From NCBI RefSeq assembly GCF_033115175.1, contig NC_084843.1, positions 51,252,474 through 51,316,473 of the forward strand: a DNA stretch of 64,000 nucleotides. The letters are read 5' to 3'. The translations under genes were made by a program, and so were the position numbers. Of the stretch, positions 23,244 through 34,402 are shown piece by piece. Positions within the stretch are counted from its first letter, which is position 1. Each line of letters begins with the position of its first letter. The notes under the pieces are model-generated. The model saw only the letters and a list, made by a program, of their open reading frames with translations, did not search any database and was not told the DNA's origin. This DNA is from Lepus europaeus. Taxonomy: Eukaryota; Chordata; Mammalia; Lagomorpha; Leporidae.

Positions 23244-23844
23244 AACCTTGGTGGAAGAACAGACAAGAGATGGCTCCTAAGACAGAGTAAGGAACGACAA
23301 GACAGTTTTCTCTCCACAGTTCTCCAGGGTTTGGTGGCAATGACAAATGGCAACTCAAAGGAGTTTTTCAAAGGCCTCTTTAAAGCAAGCCGAACAGTTC
23401 CTGTTTGATTTAGCTGTTTATTGTCATTCTTACATGAGAAGAAAGAAATGCTTGGCGAGAAGAAACTTCAGCATGCTGCCAAAGGGAGCTTCCAGAGTCA
23501 GTGTGTCACTGGGCAGTGGTTCAGTCCACTAGGAAACATCATTTAAACTGAGCTTGAATAGTCCCCTTTCTTGACAGGCTGCATCTCTGGTAACAGCTCT
23601 TTAGGTTGTACATGGGTTTTAGGTGCATTTATATTATAGTTGTTTTAACTTTGTATTTTGAAATAATTTCAGTCTCAGAGAAAAGTTGCAAAAATAGCCT
23701 ACAGTTCCCTTTACTTTCATGCCACAATAACATTGCACATAACTGTAAACAATTGGGATGTTATTAACTCAATAACTGTTACAAAACTTGAAATATTTTT
23801 GGCAAAAGTATTCTTCCTTCTTTTCAAATCCTGTGTGTGGATAG
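23244..23844. other. Unique sequence, no gene proven
   Basis: Starts at the right L1 target duplication. The first 300 bp are less AT-rich than the surroundings and free of repeats, but show no exon that I can support. Confidence 0.4.
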
Positions 23845-23935
23845 AAGGTGTATTTTCTTTTTATTTATGAATGAGGAAATTGAGAGAGAAGTCACAGGGC
23901 TAGTTAGAGTTCAGGTCCTTTATTCAAAGCTTACT
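23845..23935 (-). mobile_element. MIR-like SINE fragment
   Basis: 'atgaatgaggaaattgagag' followed by 'gtcacagggctagttagagt' matches the antisense MIR core. Short and diverged. Confidence 0.55.
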
Positions 23936-24109
23936 ATTTTCTGGTAAGAGTTAAAAATATGCAAATGTTCAGAATAAAGTAGAAGAAATCATTATGTGTG
24001 TATATGTAAACATAGATCTATATAAATATAAAATGAATCATTATTTTGATTATTGATTAGTTAATAATAAGGTGCTGAATGTATTCATTCTCCTTCTTCC
24101 CTCATATTT

Positions 24110-25150
24110 AGTCTACTCTTTCTCCCCCAAATATCTTTAGAACCAATTTCTTACTTCAATACCACTACTGCTACCTGCAATTCAGTTGGTTCTGATTACT
24201 TACCTGTATTTTTACAAAAATAAATTACTTATTAATCTTCCTGCCAGAGTCATTTTTCTAAGCCATAGAGCGAATTGCATCATTCTTCTGTTTAAATTCC
24301 TTCATTGACTTCTTGTATATTACCCACTTATTTCTGAGTATGATACATGGCATTTAGCATCCATCGTCTCCTTTAGTCCACACAACTATATGGAATAGGC
24401 TTTTTATCATTACCTTGGTTTTGTAGGTTCATGAATTGAGATCATTGAGTAGCTAAAATTTGAATTTAGGATTCTAGAGATGATGAGAACATCCAACCTA
24501 AAGGCGTAAAGTCCATATTCTCAAGCCAGCCAGTTAATATCCAGGTTTGGCTTTAGATATATTTATAGCAGTTTTCTTCCTTAGCTCTACCTCACTTCTG
24601 TTGTACCTGCTTTATTTATGCCACCATGCCTGTTCATATACAGGACTTCTCTGTCTGAAACGTTGGGCCCGGTTTTTTCTATTTGGTAAGATCTAGTTCA
24701 ATTCACAGAGGCACACTAGGGTAGGAAGGGAGGTAGTGGTGGGAGCAGTTTACCTGTGTGCAGGCAGTAGTGAGTTCATTCTGTGGAGAGTGCATAGTCA
24801 ATGTAATGTAGTCTGTAGAGAGTTAACATCCCAATGACTAAAAGTCATCTGCTTTTTATTAGCACCTTGTACCAACAGTTGTAAAGAATGTCAATGACAA
24901 AAGACTCCTTTCTGTGTGAGATTACAGCTGTCTCTCCCCGTACTACCTCCTGAAGACTTATCATCACCTTGCTTCTGTAGTGTTTAGTGTGGGTCCATAT
25001 TAGAATTACTATCACATCACATTACACCTACTTGACTGTCTATTCCTCTCCAGGACTACGTATTCCTTGAGGACAATTATGATATGTTAGACCTTTGAAT
25101 TCTCAGTGCTGAGCAAAAGGCCTAGATGGATGTTTCTATGAATGAGTTAA
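24110..25150 (+). mobile_element. L2 LINE relic, probably in several pieces
   Basis: Successive sense L2 landmarks appear: 'cactactgctacctgcaatt' and 'catagagcgaattgcatcat' with 'taaattccttcattgacttc' near 24160-24320, and 'tactatcacatcacattaca', 'actgtctattcctctccagg' and 'ccttgaggacaattatgata' near 25005-25083. A MIR-like antisense stretch (24360-24490) interrupts it. Boundaries are approximate. Confidence 0.6.
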
Positions 25151-25413
25151 AAAAAAAATCCCAGAATTGTCCTCTTTATATCTCTTGCTGGAAGAATTTT
25201 ATTATTGATGAGTATGCATACCTTTCTGCTCTGAAGAAATTGTTGAAGGAATACCTAGTGTTTTAAAATTACAGAATTGCATATTATAACCAATGATTTA
25301 AAAATTGTATGAAGCTGTTTTCAAAAATAAAATCAGGATATCTGAAGAATTTAGGAGGCCTTTTGTTGCATAGCATTAAAGTAACATATTCTATGGGACT
25401 TTTGATAGCATCA

Positions 25414-25509
25414 TAATTGTGAACCCACAGCTTTGTGCAGTGGCAGTATCTTAGCCAATGAGGTTTACCCAAAGCGTAATTATTGCTAATTGAAAACTTA
25501 ATTGTGAAC
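25414..25509 (+). pseudogene. Truncated U4 snRNA retropseudogene with target duplications
   Basis: Positions 25429-25498 match the first 70 nt of U4 small nuclear RNA, starting exactly at its 5' end ('agctttgtgcagtggcagta') and including 'tagccaatgaggttta' and 'ttattgctaattgaaaact'. A few substitutions are visible (for example tgtgc for tgcgc, and cttagcc for cgtagcc). U4 is the spliceosomal RNA that pairs with U6. The copy lacks the 3' half, with its 3' stem-loop and Sm site, and any A-tail. Direct repeats 'taattgtgaac' at 25414-25424 and 25499-25509 flank it. It has no snRNA promoter and is not functional. Confidence 0.95.
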
Positions 25510-25700
25510 ACCAACTTTGGAGCTCAATATACTGGAAACAGAGCCCAGCTTTGTCCCTGCCTTCAAAGATAGTGATTATGGGTAATTTCTTTTGGAGTAT
25601 TATCTCTAGAACTTAATATTCTCATGTGTAAAGTGAATACTGTGAAAAATAAGTGGATAAACACAAACTGGCACATAATATTACTGATAATCATAAATTC
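25510..25700 (+). mobile_element. MIR-like SINE relic (tentative)
   Basis: 'ttctcatgtgtaaagtgaat' and the following 'aacacaaactggcacataat' are weakly MIR-like. Ends are unclear. Confidence 0.35.
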
Positions 25701-25914
25701 TTAAAATTTTGCCTAATTATGAATATTTCAGAGATGTATATGGCATAGTTCATTTTAGATAATACTAAAGCAATCTTAATTACAAAACAATTTTTTATGA
25801 GATCCAGAAGAAAAATAGAAGCTCAGAGTAGAGAATTTTCCATAGGCATTACCCTGATTTTGGTTCACTGAAAAGTACACTTTGACACTGAATGACATAA
25901 TACTATGTTGAATT

Positions 25915-25998
25915 GTTCTCTCCTTTTTAATTCTAGCAGTTAGTATTGGCAGACACTAGTCTTGTTTATATGTTCCCTTTGACTTGTAATCCTATCTT
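25915..25998 (-). mobile_element. Short L1 3'UTR fragment
   Basis: 'agcagttagtattggcagac' and 'tcttgtttatatgttccctt' align by eye with 21266-21305 of the larger L1 ('atcagttagtattagcagat', 'cttgtttgtgtgatctcttt'). No A-tail or duplication is visible. Confidence 0.7.
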
Positions 25999-26070
25999 TC
26001 TTATATAAACCATACCCACAATGCTTTGTCTACTATTTCTATTGGTTTCTGTTTATTAAAAGCTGTGTCA

Positions 26071-26427
26071 AGCCGGCGCCGTGGCTTAACAGGCTAATCC
26101 TCCTCCTTGCGGCGCCGGCACACCGGGTTCTAGTCCCGGTCGGGGCGCCGGATTCTATCCCGGTTGCCCCTCTTCCAGGCCAGCTCTCTGCTATGGCCTG
26201 GGCAGGCAGTGGAGGATGGCCCAAGTGCTTGGGCCCTGCACCCGCATGGAAGACCAGGAGAAGCACCTGGCTCCTGGCTTCGGATCAGCGAGATGCGCTG
26301 GCCGCAGCGGCCATTGGAGGCTGAACCAACGGCAAAAAGGAAGACCTTTCTCTCTGTCTCTCTCTCTCACTATCCACTCTGCCTGTCAAAAAAACCAAAA
26401 ACAAACAAAACAAAAAACAAACAAACA
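26071..26427 (+). mobile_element. CSINE, young type
   Basis: Head 'agccggcgccgtggcttaac', B-box-like 'gggttctagtcccggtcggg' and tail 'ctgcctgtcaaaaaaacc' running into a CAAA-rich tail. Near-perfect direct repeats 'aaaagctgtgtca' (26058-26070) and 'aaaagcagtgtca' (26428-26440). Confidence 0.96.
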
Positions 26428-26440
26428 AAAAGCAGTGTCA

Positions 26441-28800
26441 GCTAGTTATGTTCCAGTGTCTGAAAGGAATATTACTCTATATTTGTAAGAATATTTCCTA
26501 CATTATGGATATATCATTCACATCTGATTCAGTGATTTTCTTTTAAATTTGTGCTTTTATTAACTCTTTCTGAAGTATTGAACTAAGTTTTCATAGAAAC
26601 CCAAAACTTTCTTTCCACACTTGTATTTCATCAGAGTACATTTAATTGTGTAATTCTACTAGCAACTAAATTGTCCTAAACTGACTTGAGAAAATATAAG
26701 CAACTCATTACAAGCATAAACCTTTGTATAGGCATTCTACAGAATAAACTACTTATCATAATAGTCCAGTGTAACACCAGTCAAATGTCTTACAGAGAAA
26801 GTGGAGACCATGGCTTAGTTAGAAGGACTACTTAAGTGGAAATGGTTAGGAGCATCAGATGAATTTCATCTTGAGAGCTAAGCTCCGTTCTATGAACTGA
26901 ATTTTGCTAATTAGAAATGCTGTGGGATTCTGAGCTTTTGACCCTTAGAATGCTTTTAATCTTTTATAAGCTTGTTGTTAGATTATTTCAAGGCAGTTCA
27001 ATTTAAGGTATTGCTTGGTGTTTGAATTTTATCTTTTGCCAACCAATTTCTCCTTCCATGATCTTCCCTAATCCATGTGTCCCAATAAAATACTAGTTTA
27101 ATTTTAAAATTTGAGGTAAATGAAGGGACTGGACAGTCATATCCCATGGAAACAGTGCCTGCCAAACACTTGCTGAGGAAAAATGCCAGTAATGTCCTAA
27201 TGCTCAGCTGTGCACTCATAGCCTTAAATCCTTGCTAAGCAGTCAAGCTTTCAGAATACTTCCTGACACTAATTTGATGTAGAAAGTTTTAATGTTCACA
27301 GAAAACTGATCTTTCATCAACTAATATAAGCCTTTTTTTTGCCTCCTGTTAGTACAAATATTTTTTAAAATAGATATAATTTAATGTTCTTTGTTTAGTC
27401 TAGAATCTTGCCTTTCAAAGGACTATGAAATAAATGTGTTTTATATAGGGGAGATAAAAAGAACTGTGACATTTGAAAATCTTGGTATATAGCTAATCTG
27501 ATAATTTCTTAACTCCTGCTGACATTGATGAGAGTGAAGTGCACAAGCAAGGAGCTAGAGTTCATGTTTGAAGTATTTGAAATTTGGACATGTCTCTGAG
27601 AGGGCTATCTAAACTTTAGATACCAGCCTCTTCTTGAGCTGTTTGGCTGGGAAAGATAAAATTTGCATGACCCCCTGTAGTGTCATAGATTAGATTGGTT
27701 GAAGCTTACAGATTTCTTTCTTACTTCCCAGTATTTTGAAAACGGGAAAATTTTATGTTAAATAGTGAAACACAGAATGCCATTATAGTTATATTGTTAC
27801 ATGACAGCAAATGGCAAGAGCTAAGCAACAGCTGCCTGGCAGAAAGAACTTCCCCCTTCTAATTCCCTCTTGTTCCCCTGACTTCCATCTTGACGTGTGG
27901 CCTCTCATTTCTGTTATCTGCTGACTCCTGTAGGTGGGTGAATTTGCAATCCTTCTCATGGACTTTGCTTCTTGATATGCTTCGTGTACAAAGATATATC
28001 GATCTAGAGGATTAGGTTCTTCCTGTGTAATGAGTTGTTCCCCCTGCTGTCAGGCTGTTGCACTGTTCCTTAATCTGCAAATACTTAAAGAAGAAGGTAC
28101 CTTCCCAAGACAATAAGAATTCAAGTCTAGCCAGACTTTAAAGTGTACAACTTTAATGTGGATGCAACATATTGCAAATAGAGTTTTAGATGACTGTTTC
28201 CCCAAACTCAAGGCATATGTGGTCATTTACCTTTTGATGGTTGCTACTAACTCCTACCCAGGAGTATGATTTTTCAGGTTGCATGTGAATTACACTCTAA
28301 TTTCTTAGAGATGGTACTGAAGCATGAGGGAAAACCCAGAACTGACTCTCAAGTTTTTGTCCTGATTTTCTGAAATATCTGAGCTGATCGCCCTTGGCCA
28401 GCATCTTTGTCTCTAAGAATTGTTGATGATTGGTTCCCCAGTGGTTTAACATAAGGAACGGTATGATTGAATATCATCCTGGAAGGAGAGTTCAAAGACA
28501 AAGACACAGGAATGATGATGGAGAGCTTGCAGGAAGTGTAGAAAGTAGGATCAGGCCATGGGTGCCACAGGAAAGATACATCTGAGGACAAGAAGAGTAG
28601 AAGTGAAGGTAGTAACTAGAAAAATCAATGAAAAAAAGAAGAGTTTCTGGGTCACTGTTTTTATTTCACTGTTTTATTGGGAGTTCACTTCTACTAGACA
28701 TGAAACGCGTGACCGATTTTGGTTCCTAGTATTGTATAGGCTGAACAGAAAAAAAAATAATACTTTTTTTAAAAAAAATCATGTCCCATTTTATTCATTT
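26441..28800. other. Unique AT-rich sequence, no gene seen
   Basis: No repeat family or exon recognised across 2.36 kb. Short ORFs have no domain similarity. Confidence 0.5.
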
Positions 28801-28852
28801 TAAAAAAAGATTTATTTATTTGAAAATCAGAGAAAGAGGGAGAGACTTGAGA

Positions 28853-28895
<43 letters not shown>

Positions 28896-29170
28896 AGAAA
28901 CAGAGTGAGAGAGATCTGTTCACTAGTTCACTCCCCAGATGGGTGCATCTACCAGTGCTGGACCATGCTGAAGCCAGTAGACAGGGGTTTCATCTAGGTC
29001 TCCTGTGATGGGAGCAGGGGTCCAAACACTTGGGCCAACTTCCACATCTGTTCCCAGACCATTAGTAGGGAGATGGATCATAAGTGGAACAGCTGGAACA
29101 TGAACTGGTGCCCATACAGGATGTTACCATTACAGGTGGTGGCTTTACTGGCTATGCCACAATGCTGGCC
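28801..29170 (-). mobile_element. CSINE, old type, with (GA)n block
   Basis: 'aaagatttatttatttgaaa' tail side, an expanded (GA)n run at about 28852-28887, 'gttcactccccagatgggtg' and head side 'ctatgccacaatgctggccc'. The GA run is an expansion of the SINE pyrimidine-rich region. Confidence 0.92.
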
Positions 29171-29805
29171 CTGAAAATAAAATGATTTCTTATGAAGTAT
29201 ACTTTTACTTTGAGTTCCGTAGAACACTTCACACATTCTCAAGGTTTTATTTTTAGTCATTAGCAAATGCAAGATTAATTGGCTAATAGAGTCTTATACT
29301 TTCATAGCTTCTTAATCTTTTACATTCTTAGTCTGCAGATCAGACAGATCAATTGATCTGTCTATGGAAATGCCAGTATTAGCAAAGGTATTTCTTGCCC
29401 TCTGTCTATAGGCTGGTCTCTGGAAACTCTGATGAGCATCTGTGAAGAAATCACCAAAAAAGAAATTTAGACATGAAAAATGGGAAATTGGATTATAATT
29501 TGATTAGAGAAACTTATTTGGCCAAATAACCAACTTTTAAAATATTGATATAAATGAAATGTTTTTATAAATATTATTGTCTGGCTGTTTTCCTTGGTTA
29601 AATATGTGAACCATACCTCTTTGACCTTGTTTCTAAAATACAGAATTTCATATTCAAGAATTTGAGGACTGTGACTATAGCTCATTGTTTGAACTGAAAA
29701 GAACTGAGATCTGCTGGTCAATTTCTTGATTTTATTGGTGAAAAAATTATCTCAAACTCATATTTAAATCACTCTGAGTACATTGAAATATATTAGATGA
29801 TACAT
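29171..29805. other. Unique sequence with a 22-bp palindrome
   Basis: No gene or repeat family recognised. The palindrome is listed separately. Confidence 0.5.
29342..29363. repeat. Perfect 22-bp palindrome
   Basis: 'agacagatcaa' is followed immediately by its exact reverse complement 'ttgatctgtct' with no spacer. Not part of a recognised repeat. Confidence 0.9.
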
Positions 29806-30019
29806 CAATTGTAGTTCATTTTCTTGGGGAGAGACTTCCAAGGAGTCCTCTTGCTTCTGCTCCATTGGTGCTTTCCGGGTTTAGGCACAGCAGTCGCTGA
29901 AAGGCTTCTCCTCATTTTCATCCTTGCCGTGCCCTTATGTAGGATCCCAAGTGTCCTTGTTTCTCTTTCTTGATTTAAACCTCCATTTTGTGATTTTAGT
30001 GTAGGAAAGCACACTGTGT

Positions 30020-30425
30020 AAAGTTTTTGAGGTCTTGCATGCTTAAAAAGCCTTTGTCCTCATCATTAACTGATAACTTGGTTAGGTACATAATTTTGGA
30101 AATCATACCACCCACTGAATTTTGAAGGCATTCTTTCCTTGGGTTTAACTTCTACTGTTGCTATTGAGATATCCTACATCAGTCTGGCCCCTGATTTCTC
30201 CTATTACGACAATTTCCCCATTTCAGTAGATTTTATTGCTGGGGTAACGATGGGGAGGCTTTCTTAGATTGGTCTTTTTCACTGAACTGGATACCAGGTT
30301 AGCCCATTATGTATTGGATTCTAAGTTATCCCATGAAATCTGAAAACTGCTGTCCTTCAGTGTGGTGAATTCGGCAGATTTGATTATTTTCTTCTGTGTT
30401 TTATTTCTGGAGCAACCTTGCTAAC
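30020..30425. mobile_element. Ancient L1 (L1M-type) fragment
   Basis: 'actgataacttggttaggta', 'gaattttgaaggcattcttt' and 'ctactgttgctattgagata' resemble a stretch I recognise from mammalian-wide L1M elements ('cttggctgggta', 'ttttgaaggcattg', 'gttgctgttgagaa'). Strand not assigned; family not determined. Confidence 0.5.
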
Positions 30426-30630
30426 ACTGCATGAAACTTTGGTGCTTGTCTCAGCTTTCTTCATCCACCAGCGTCCTTTCTTGTCTGTCCGTGTGCAGTC
30501 TTCTACCATATTCATGCCATATTTAAGGGACACAAGTTCAGTACATCTGTTTTTCTTTAATAACTGGAAAAGGCAATATAAAAACATAGTATCCAAAAAT
30601 ATATTAAATGCATCACTCTCCATCATTTTT

Positions 30631-30987
30631 TAAAAAAAAGATTTATTTATTTGAAAGGCAGAGTTACAGAGAGGCAGAGGCAGAGAGAGAAAGAGAGAAA
30701 AACAGAAAGAGAGAAAGAGAGAAAGAGAGGTCTTCCATCCGATGGTTCACTTCCCAGATGGCTGCATTGGCTGGAGCCGCACAGATCCGAAGCCAGGAAC
30801 CAGGAACTTCTTCCTGGTCTCCCATGCGGGTACAGGGGCCCAAGGACTTGGACCATTTTCCACTGCTTTCCCAGCCCATAGCAAAGGGCTGGATTAAAAG
30901 TAGAGTAGCTGGGACTCAAACTGGTGCCCATATAGGATGCTGGCACTGCAGGTGGCGGTTTTGCCCGCTATGCCACAGCACCAGCCC
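30631..30987 (-). mobile_element. CSINE, old type, with target duplication
   Basis: 'aaagatttatttatttgaaa' followed by 'ggcagagttacagagaggca', a GA-rich block, 'ccgatggttcacttcccaga' and head side 'ctatgccacagcaccagccc'. Direct repeats 'ctctccat' at 30616-30623 and 30988-30995. Confidence 0.95.
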
Positions 30988-31680
30988 CTCTCCATTGTTT
31001 TTTAAGGCAAGTGTTTTAGGCTAGGATGTTGTCAGGAAACACCAGGTACTTTTCACTTAATTCAAGAAATACGTATTGAACTCTGGTTACATGCATTGTG
31101 CATAGTCACCACTGGAAGAAAAAATAAGCAGGAAAATAAGAAAATTAAATAGTGTATTCTATCCCAAAGGCTTCTATGCTGATACTTTCTGCTGAGTCTA
31201 TTGCTGCTCATCCCATTATTTTAATAAGAACACTGAATTTCGCCCACATAAATTAATTAAGGCCCCTAGAAGTTTGAAATTGGAGTTTTATCTAAGTTCT
31301 TTTTCCTTTTCTCATTATAAGATTTTTGAAGATATCAACCTTATCTTGAACTTTTTTGTGCTGCCTCGAACTGTCGTGTACCATGCTTAACCTAGCAGGA
31401 ATGCCACATGTGTTTGTGGTTGATGAAACTGACAATAAAATGCTGGTCGATATGACTATAATCTCTTAGATTTGATAGAAAATCAATGCCTCACTTAAAC
31501 TTGGGAGATAGAGAGTAGGTAAAAAGATTGCCTCCATAATTGACATACGTGGTGAAGGAGAAGCAGAGGTTAGAGCCAAGTTCAGAGGAAGGGAGCATGA
31601 TAATACTTACACCTTGCTTTTGTTATGTCTCAGGTCGGCAGTCTCCATGGATCCCCGGTGAATACCATTATTGATACAAA
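30988..31680. other. Unique sequence, no gene seen
   Basis: AT-rich, no repeat or exon recognised. Confidence 0.5.
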
Positions 31681-31692
31681 TAAGAGAAGCAG

Positions 31693-32032
31693 GGGCTGAT
31701 CCTGTGGTGTAGTGGGCTAGGCCTCTACTTGCAGTGCCAACATCTCATATGGGCATGGGTTTGAGTCCTGGCTGCTCCACTTCCAACCCAGCTCTTTGCT
31801 ATGGCCTGGGAAAGCAGTTGAGAATGGTTCAAGTCCTTGGGCCCCTGCACCTGCGTGGGAGACCCAGAGGAAGCTCCTGGCTCATGGCTTTGGATAAGCA
31901 TAGCTCCGGCGGTTGCGGTCATCTGGCGAGTGAACCAGCGGATGGAAGACCTCTTTCTCAATCTCTCTCTCTCTCTGCTTCTGCTTCTCTGTAACTCTGC
32001 CTTTCAAATAAATAATTAAAAAAAAGAACAAC
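31693..32032 (+). mobile_element. CSINE with 12-bp target duplication
   Basis: Head 'gggctgatcctgtggtgtag', 'gcagtgccaacatctcatat' and tail 'ctgcctttcaaataaataat'. Direct repeats 'taagagaagcag' at 31681-31692 and 32033-32044. Confidence 0.95.
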
Positions 32033-32355
32033 TAAGAGAAGCAGTGATTAACTGACTCAAAGTCAGATCTTTAATCCTCCATGCCTACTCCAAAACTGTC
32101 CTACACTATTTTATAACCTCTTATCTGCATGGAATTGGTTCTGAATTTTCTGACCATAGCTTTGTTTCTGGATCCTTGTTTAGAATACAGGAAGGATAAT
32201 GTAGCCCTTCCCCTGAAAAATAGCCATCTGAATGAAGATCTGTATGTACATAATGTCAAAGATATATGTGTATATGGAGACTAAGGTTAACAATCAGCAT
32301 TTTTGAAAATTGCTGAGAGATCTTAAGTGTGCTCAGTACAGAAAAATGGTAAGTG

Positions 32356-32692
32356 GCCGGCGCCATGGCTTAACAGGCTAATCCTCCTCCTTGCGGCGCT
32401 GGCACACCGGGTTCTAGTCCCGGTCGGGGTGCCGGATTCTATCCCGGCTGCCCCTCTTCCAGACCAGCTCTCTGTTATGGCCCGGGAGGGCAGTGGAGGA
32501 TGGCCCAAGTGCTTGGGCCCTGCACCCGCATGGGAGACCAGGATAAGCACCTGGCTCCTGGCTTCGGATCAGCATGATGCGCCGGCCGCAGCGGCCATTG
32601 GAGGGTAAATCAACGGCAAAAAGGAAGACCTTTCTGTCTCTCTCTCTCTCACTATCCACTCTGCCTGTCAAAAAAAAAAAAAAAAAAAAAAA
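32356..32692 (+). mobile_element. CSINE, young type, perfect 16-bp duplication, pure A-tail
   Basis: Head 'gccggcgccatggcttaaca', tail 'ctgcctgtca' followed by about 24 uninterrupted A. Direct repeats 'agaaaaatggtaagtg' at 32340-32355 and 32693-32708 are identical. The pure tail and intact duplication point to a recent insertion. Confidence 0.97.
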
Positions 32693-32800
32693 AGAAAAAT
32701 GGTAAGTGTGAGAGTTAATGTGTATGTTAATTAGCTCACTTTAGCCATTCCACAATTCATACATATTTCAAAATGGCATGTAGTACATAAAATATATATA

Positions 32801-33315
32801 TAGTGAGCCCTCTGTGTCCATGTGTTCTGCATCTATAGACTGAAAGTGTTAAATAAAATTGCATTTTTGGGGCCGTTGCTGTGGCTCAGCAGTTAATGCC
32901 CTAGCCTGAAGCGCCGCCATCCCATATGAGCCCCAGTTCTAGTCCCGGCTATTACTCTTTCAATCCAGCTCTCTGCTATGGCCTGGGAAAGCAGCAGAAG
33001 ATGGCCCAAGTCCTTGGGCCCCTGCACTCCCGTGGGAGACCTGGAAGAAGTTCCTGGCTCCTGGCTTCGATCAGTGCAGTTCCGGCCATTGCGGCCATCT
33101 GGGGAGTTAACCATCGGATGGAAGACCTCTCTATGCCTCTCCTCTCTCTGTGTAACTCTGACTTTCAAATAAATAAATAAATCTTTTTAAAAAAATTGCA
33201 TTTAATATTGAACAAGTAGGCATATATTCCCCCTGTCATTATTATCTAAACAATGAAGCATAACAATGCTTACATGGTGTTGACATTTTGTTAGGTACAA
33301 TATGAGGCAATTCAG
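32801..33315 (+). mobile_element. Old DNA transposon fragment (Tigger-like), split by a CSINE
   Basis: 'tagtgagccctctgtgtcca' followed by 'tgtgttctgcatctatagac' resembles the 'tagtcagccctctgtatccg' type terminus of an old TcMar-Tigger-related family. After the SINE it resumes with 'attgcatttaatattgaaca' and 'gtcattattatctaaacaat'. Family assignment is tentative. Confidence 0.5.
32869..33191 (+). mobile_element. CSINE with 12-bp target duplication
   Basis: Head 'ggggccgttgctgtggctca', tail 'gactttcaaataaataaata'. Direct repeats 'aaaattgcattt' at 32857-32868 (position good to 2 bp) and 33192-33203. Inserted into the DNA transposon fragment. Confidence 0.93.
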
Positions 33316-33325
33316 AATGTTCACA

Positions 33326-33608
33326 GGGGGGTGGGTATTTAGTCTAACAGTTATGATGCCTATGTTCCTTACAGGAATGCCTGCATTTGGTAACCTGGCT
33401 CTGATTTCTAGCTCGAGCTTCCTGCCAATGCATTCCCTGGGAGGCAGTGATGATGGTTCAAGTAATTGTATTTCTGCCTACCACTTCCCAGCTCCTGGCT
33501 TAGGCCCAGTCCAATACTGACTATTTTTGGTATTTGGGGGGCATGAACCAGTGTATAGGAGCTTTCTTCCTATATTTCTGTGTCACTCTGCCTCTCATAT
33601 AAATTTAA
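33326..33608 (+). mobile_element. CSINE, old type
   Basis: Head 'gggtatttagtctaacagtt', 'tgcatttggtaacctggctc' and tail 'ctgcctctcatataaattta'. Diverged, no clear duplication. Confidence 0.8.
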
Positions 33609-33653
33609 AACATTGTTAAAGTTCATATAAATATGGAATTAAAAGATAAAAAT

Positions 33654-34021
33654 AGGGGTCTGATGTTGTGGCTTAGTGGGTAAAACTGCTGCCTGAGATG
33701 CCGGCATCCCATAAAGGTGCTGGTTTGAGACCCAGCTGTCCCACTTCCAATCCAGCCCCCTGATAATGCACCTGGGGAAGCAGCAGAAGATGACCAAAGT
33801 GGTTGGGACACTGCACCCATGTGGGAGACCAGATGAAGCTCTTGGCTCCTGCCTTTGGCCTGGCCCATTTCTGGCTGTTGTAATCATTTGGAGAGTGAAC
33901 CAGCAAGTGGGAGATCCTCTCTCTGTCTTTCTCTCTCTTTCTCTCTCTCTGTCTCTGTCTCTCTCTCTTTCATTGTCTCCCTCTCTGTAACTCTGCCTTT
34001 CAAATAAATAAATGTTTTAGA
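33654..34021 (+). mobile_element. CSINE with 13-bp target duplication
   Basis: 'ggtctgatgttgtggcttag' head, CT-rich block at about 33918-33985, tail 'ctgcctttcaaataaataaa'. Direct repeats 'aaaagataaaaat' at 33641-33653 and 34022-34034. Confidence 0.94.
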
Positions 34022-34042
34022 AAAAGATAAAAATGAAAAATA

Positions 34043-34380
34043 GGCCGGCGCCGCGGCTCACTAGGCTAATCCTCCGCCTTGCGGCGCCGGCACACCGGGT
34101 TCTAGTCCCGGTCGGGGCACCGATCCTGTCCCGGCTGCCCCTCTTCCAGGCCAGCTCTCTGCTGTGGCCCGGGAGTGCAGTGGAGGATGGCCCAAGTCCT
34201 TGGGTCCTGCACCCCATGGGAGACCAGGAGAAGCACCTGGCTCCTGCCATCGGAACAGCGCGGTGCGCCGGCCGCAGCGCGCTACCGCGGCGGCCATTGG
34301 AGGGTGAACCAACGGCAAAAGGAAGACCTTTCTCTCTGTCTCTCTCTCTCACTGTCCACTCTGCCTGTCAAAAAAAAAAA
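34043..34380 (+). mobile_element. CSINE, young type, 13-bp duplication
   Basis: Head 'ggccggcgccgcggctcact', 'gggttctagtcccggtcggg', tail 'ctgcctgtcaaaaaaaaaaa'. Direct repeats 'aaaatgaaaaata' at 34030-34042 and 34381-34393. It landed in the right duplication of the preceding CSINE, so it is the younger of the two. Confidence 0.96.
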
Positions 34381-34402
34381 AAAATGAAAAATAAATAAGC
34401 AA

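Larger units (their letters stand above)
33611..34402 (+). mobile_element. Mariner end fragment split by two CSINEs
   Basis: About 75 bp of mariner terminus remain in three pieces: 'gttaaagttcatataaatat' with 'ggaattaaaagataaaaat' (33616-33653), then 'aaaagataaaaatgaaaaat' (34022-34041), then 'aaaatgaaaaataaataagc' (34381-34400). The pieces match the 'attaaaagatcaaaat' and 'aaaatgaaaatataagc' sequence inside the left end of the mariner at 13075. Confidence 0.6.

Noticed and set aside
25429-25498. Functional U4 snRNA gene
   Set aside because: Only the first 70 nt are present. The 3' stem-loop and Sm site are missing, and target duplications show it is a retrocopy.
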